DNA of 7,574 nt from Candidatus Zixiibacteriota bacterium (GTDB lineage Bacteria; Zixibacteria; MSB-5A5; GN15; PGXB01), in assembly GCA_026397495.1 (NCBI GenBank), contig JAPLUS010000380.1:1-7574 (forward strand). The letters are read 5' to 3'. The translations under genes and the position numbers were made by a program. Below, piece after piece: positions 5,576 to 7,574 of the stretch (its first letter is position 1; every line of letters begins with the position of its first letter). The notes below the pieces were generated by a model that saw nothing but the letters and a program-made list of their open reading frames with translations, was not told the DNA's origin and did not search any database.

Positions 5576-6094
5576 ATGCCAAAACAAGAAAAAATAGATA
5601 GTGTCGATAAAATTAAAAAGTATCTCCATGGTTCAAAAGCTGTCTTTGTTACCGATTGTACCGGTTTAAATGTTGAAGGTATTACTCGATTACGGAAGAA
5701 TCTGCGTGAGAATTCTTCCAAGTATCTGGTGGCCAAGAATACCTTAATCAAAATTGCCGTCAAAAATACTGAATATGAAAATATTACTAATTATTTAAGC
5801 GGGCAAACGGCTTTGGCTTTCGGGTATGATGACCCATCGGTTCCGGCGAAGATATTATATAATGCCTATAAGCAGACAGAACGGCCGGTAATCAAAGTTT
5901 TTGTGATGGACAGCAAACTCTTTGAGGGTAAAGATATCATCCGGTTGGCTGAACTTCCGTCGAGGGAAGTTTTGCTCTCGCAGATTGTAGCATCCGTAGA
6001 GTCCCCCTTGAGTTCATTGATATGCTCAATTGATGGCCTCTTTCAGGAATTGGTGGGGACACTGGAGGCGCTGGCGAAATCGAAAAATGAGTGA
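5576..6094 (+). CDS. rplJ: 50S ribosomal protein L10
   Basis: 172 residues, a usual length. L10 anchors the L7/L12 stalk: the N-terminal globular part binds rRNA beside L11 and carries the conserved VTDCTGLNVEGITRLRKNLR (25-44) and YLVAKNTLIKIA (50-61), while the C-terminal helix (about 145-168) recruits L7/L12 dimers. The ATG has AGGGG (5563-5567) 8 bases upstream, and only 12 bases separate it from rplA. That leaves no room for the long L10-binding leader found before rplJ in E. coli, so any L10 autoregulation must act elsewhere, perhaps in the structured rplJ-rplL gap. Confidence 0.97.
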   Translation: MPKQEKIDSVDKIKKYLHGSKAVFVTDCTGLNVEGITRLRKNLRENSSKYLVAKNTLIKIAVKNTEYENITNYLSGQTALAFGYDDPSVPAKILYNAYKQTERPVIKVFVMDSKLFEGKDIIRLAELPSREVLLSQIVASVESPLSSLICSIDGLFQELVGTLEALAKSKNE

Positions 6095-6099
6095 AATCT

Positions 6100-6175
6100 T
6101 GGGCTTTTTATTGTCAGGGGAATCATGCTTCTAAGCGGATAAGCCCATCCGTTTGATTCAAAACTGACGACGGAT
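6100..6175 (+). promoter_or_regulatory. rplJ-rplL intergenic region with alternative hairpins
   Basis: In the 126-base gap, TGGGCTT (6100-6106) can pair with AAGCCCA (6141-6147). ATCCG(T) (6147-6152) can pair either back with CGGAT (6136-6140) or forward with ACGGAT (6170-6175). GTCAG (6113-6117) is also complementary to CTGAC (6164-6168). These folds exclude one another in part. A regulatory RNA role is an inference from the pairing alone. Confidence 0.35.
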
Positions 6176-6220
6176 AGAATGGTTAAGAAATAAAAAAGTC
6201 AAAATGAAAGGATAAAGGAA

Positions 6221-6601
6221 GTGACTACCGAAAACACCGTTATTAATGAAATTGTTGAGAAGATTGCGTCTCTTTCGGCAATGGAATTGGCTGATTTGTC
6301 GAAGGCAATTCAGGATAAATTTGGCGTAACACCGATGGCTCCCGTGGCGGCTATGGCAGCCCCCGGGGCCGCTCCTGTGGCAGAAGAACAAACTGCTTTT
6401 GATGTTGTTCTGAACGCTGCCGGCGATAAAAAGATACAGGTTATTAAAGTTGTCCGCGAACTGACCGGCTTAGGGCTTAAAGAAGCCAAAGACCTCGTTG
6501 ATGGGGCTCCGAAGAAAGTTAAAGAAGGTGTATCCAAAGACGAGGCCAAAGCGGCTATGGAAAAATTGAAGGAAGTTGGCGCTTTAGTCGAAACAAAGTA
6601 A
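6221..6601 (+). CDS. rplL: 50S ribosomal protein L7/L12
   Basis: 126 residues, within the family's 120-128. The three parts are clear: an N-terminal dimerization and L10-binding helix pair (1-38), an Ala/Pro-rich hinge (40-55, [16 protein letters not shown]) and the C-terminal factor-binding domain (57-126), with IKVVRE (75-80) and [12 protein letters not shown] (83-94) forming the surface that recruits EF-Tu and EF-G. Translation starts at GTG, set by AAAGGA (6207-6212) 8 bases upstream and by the alignment of the N-terminus. Using GTG is slightly surprising for a protein needed at four or more copies per ribosome. Three possible terminator or attenuator hairpins follow the gene. Confidence 0.97.
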   Translation: MTTENTVINEIVEKIASLSAMELADLSKAIQDKFGVTPMAPVAAMAAPGAAPVAEEQTAFDVVLNAAGDKKIQVIKVVRELTGLGLKEAKDLVDGAPKKVKEGVSKDEAKAAMEKLKEVGALVETK

Positions 6602-6607
6602 CTTCAG

Positions 6608-6652
6608 CCGGAAACACCCGCCCAGGCGGGTTAATTTGTTGGCCGGTTTTTT
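6608..6652 (+). terminator. Possible attenuator just after rplL
   Basis: A perfect hairpin ACCCGC-CCAG-GCGGGT (6616-6631) lies inside a longer imperfect stem made by CCGG (6608-6611) with CCGG (6643-6646) and AACA with TGTT (6637-6640), followed at once by six T (6647-6652). It begins 7 bases after the rplL stop. Likely partial termination, because rpoB must still be expressed. Confidence 0.55.
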
Positions 6653-6704
6653 CGGGACGGCCCGATAAATTTTGATGTTGCGGCGAAAGGTCTGTAAAAA
6701 GAGG

Positions 6705-6728
6705 CTCCCTTGACTTATTAGTCGGGAG
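6705..6728 (+). other. Hairpin in the rplL-rpoB gap
   Basis: CTCCC (6705-6709) pairs with GGGAG (6724-6728) and GACT with AGTC around a TATT loop, with TT bulged on the left side. An A run, not a T run, follows, so it is not itself a terminator. It could be a processing site or part of a switch with the next hairpin. Confidence 0.45.
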
Positions 6729-6755
6729 AAAAACATAGGTGGAGACGGAATCGCC

Positions 6756-6775
6756 GATGAGAGACTCATCTTTTT
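6756..6775 (+). terminator. Second terminator-like hairpin before rpoB
   Basis: GATGAG (6756-6761), AGA loop and CTCATC (6765-6770) form a 6-bp stem followed directly by TTTTT (6771-6775). The stem is modest in GC, which suggests leaky termination about 84 bases before the rpoB start. Confidence 0.55.
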
Positions 6776-6858
6776 AATTAAAAGATTTTCTCTTTTTGTC
6801 CCTCGGTGATCGAATTGATATCGGATATTTCTTTCTCCATTAATACGAGGAGGATATT

Positions 6859-7574
6859 TTGGCACGCAAGGAAAGAATGGCGAGGATAAATTACGGCAGA
6901 ATAAACGATGCGGCCGAAATGCCGAACCTGCTGGATATCCAGCTGGAATCATATCATAACTTCCTGCAAGCTAACGTGCCGATTGAAAAACGGCAGAATC
7001 AGGGACTCCAACAGATATTTAGTGAAATATTCCCCGTTACGGATGTTAAGGAAAATTTCGTTTTGGAATTTGTTAACTATTCACTGGGGACCGCGCGGTA
7101 CTCAACCAATGAATGCCGTGAAAGAAATATGACTTATGGCGCTCCCTTGCGAGCGACCCTTCGGCTGGTTTCTAAACAAGGGGAAGGAGAAGAGAAACAG
7201 GTAAGAGATGTCATCGAACAGGATGTCTATTTAGGGGAGCTTCCTCTAATAACCGAGTGGGGGACATTTATCATTAATGGCGCCGAGAGAGTGATTGTCA
7301 GCCAGTTGCATCGTTCGCCGGGAGTATTTTTTGACGAGGAAACTCATCCCAATGGTAAGGTTCTTTTCTCGGCTCGCATTATTCCCTATCGCGGAAGCTG
7401 GGTGGAATTCGTGGTGGACATCAATGATATAATGTATGTGTATATCGATTCTCGCCGTAAACTACCTGTTACTACCCTATTGCGTGCCGTCGGATATGCC
7501 ACCGACGAGGAACTTATCAGCAATTTCTATAAGACAGCGCCTCTGGAGATAGCCGGCAAAAAAGAAGATGCAAT
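6859..7574 (+). CDS. rpoB: RNA polymerase beta subunit, 5' part
   Basis: 238 complete codons are present and the gene continues past the window. RpoB forms one jaw and part of the catalytic centre of RNA polymerase. Recognizable blocks are LEFVNYSLG (residues about 69-77), the E-x-D-V-Y-L-G-E-L-P-L strand, GTFIINGAERVIVSQLHRSP (about 135-154), the family's best-known N-terminal signature, then PGVFFDEE and ARIIPYRGSWVEF. The start is TTG at 6859 with GAGGAGG (6847-6853) 5 bases upstream; the next in-frame ATG (6877) has no comparable site. The usual ENGTF/DNGTF appears as EWGTF. It is separated from rplL by 257 bases with hairpins, so its expression may be tuned apart from the ribosomal proteins. 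Confidence 0.97.
   Translation, partial: MARKERMARINYGRINDAAEMPNLLDIQLESYHNFLQANVPIEKRQNQGLQQIFSEIFPVTDVKENFVLEFVNYSLGTARYSTNECRERNMTYGAPLRATLRLVSKQGEGEEKQVRDVIEQDVYLGELPLITEWGTFIINGAERVIVSQLHRSPGVFFDEETHPNGKVLFSARIIPYRGSWVEFVVDINDIMYVYIDSRRKLPVTTLLRAVGYATDEELISNFYKTAPLEIAGKKEDA

Overview
The window is bacterial chromosome. Its right two thirds carry the classical tuf/secE-nusG-rplKAJL-rpoB cluster, all on the + strand: tRNA-Thr(GGT), tuf (EF-Tu), rpmG (L33), tRNA-Trp(CCA), secE, nusG, rplK (L11), rplA (L1), rplJ (L10), rplL (L7/L12) and the 5' part of rpoB, which runs off the right edge. The gene order, Shine-Dalgarno sites, single-span SecE, L7/L12 and bacterial-type tRNAs make the domain certain. 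The phylum cannot be fixed by eye. Moderate GC, several TTG/GTG starts and dispersed palindromic repeats fit an uncultured Gram-negative-type lineage (FCB or Zixibacteria-like), but that is a guess.

The left third (1 to about 2160) is accessory. Two - strand genes lie there: a 233-residue protein resembling the YaaA / DUF6884-like group (1343 to 642) and a 72-residue conserved small protein of unknown function with a TCWIAHAKE...RRAWNR...CPP pattern (363 to 145). They are bracketed by two copies of a 33-base direct repeat that differ at one position (47-79 and 1532-1564). From about 1500 to 2080 the DNA is a dense patchwork of short hairpins and repeated modules without a credible gene. From 2081 to 2414 there is AT-rich leader DNA with a good sigma-70-type promoter (TTGACT, 16-base spacer, TATATT) ahead of tRNA-Thr and tuf.

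Two normally well conserved genes are damaged in this sequence. tuf lacks about 157 bases, which removes EF-Tu residues 49-101 (both switch regions and the DCPGH motif) and shifts the frame. rplK ends after 69 codons, so L11 keeps its N-terminal domain and loses its 23S rRNA-binding C-terminal domain. Either the genome carries a decayed tuf copy and a truncated L11, or the assembly dropped two short segments; reads are needed to decide. Separately, the tuf body uses almost only G-, T- or A-ending codons while its last 28 codons are rich in C-ending ones, so the gene looks mosaic.

Functionally the cluster supplies translation elongation (EF-Tu, two tRNAs), the L11/L1/L10/L12 stalk region of the large subunit, the SecE translocon subunit, the NusG elongation factor and RNA polymerase beta. 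The 257-base rplL-rpoB gap holds three hairpins, two followed by T runs, and probably acts as an attenuator that separates ribosomal-protein from RNA-polymerase output.
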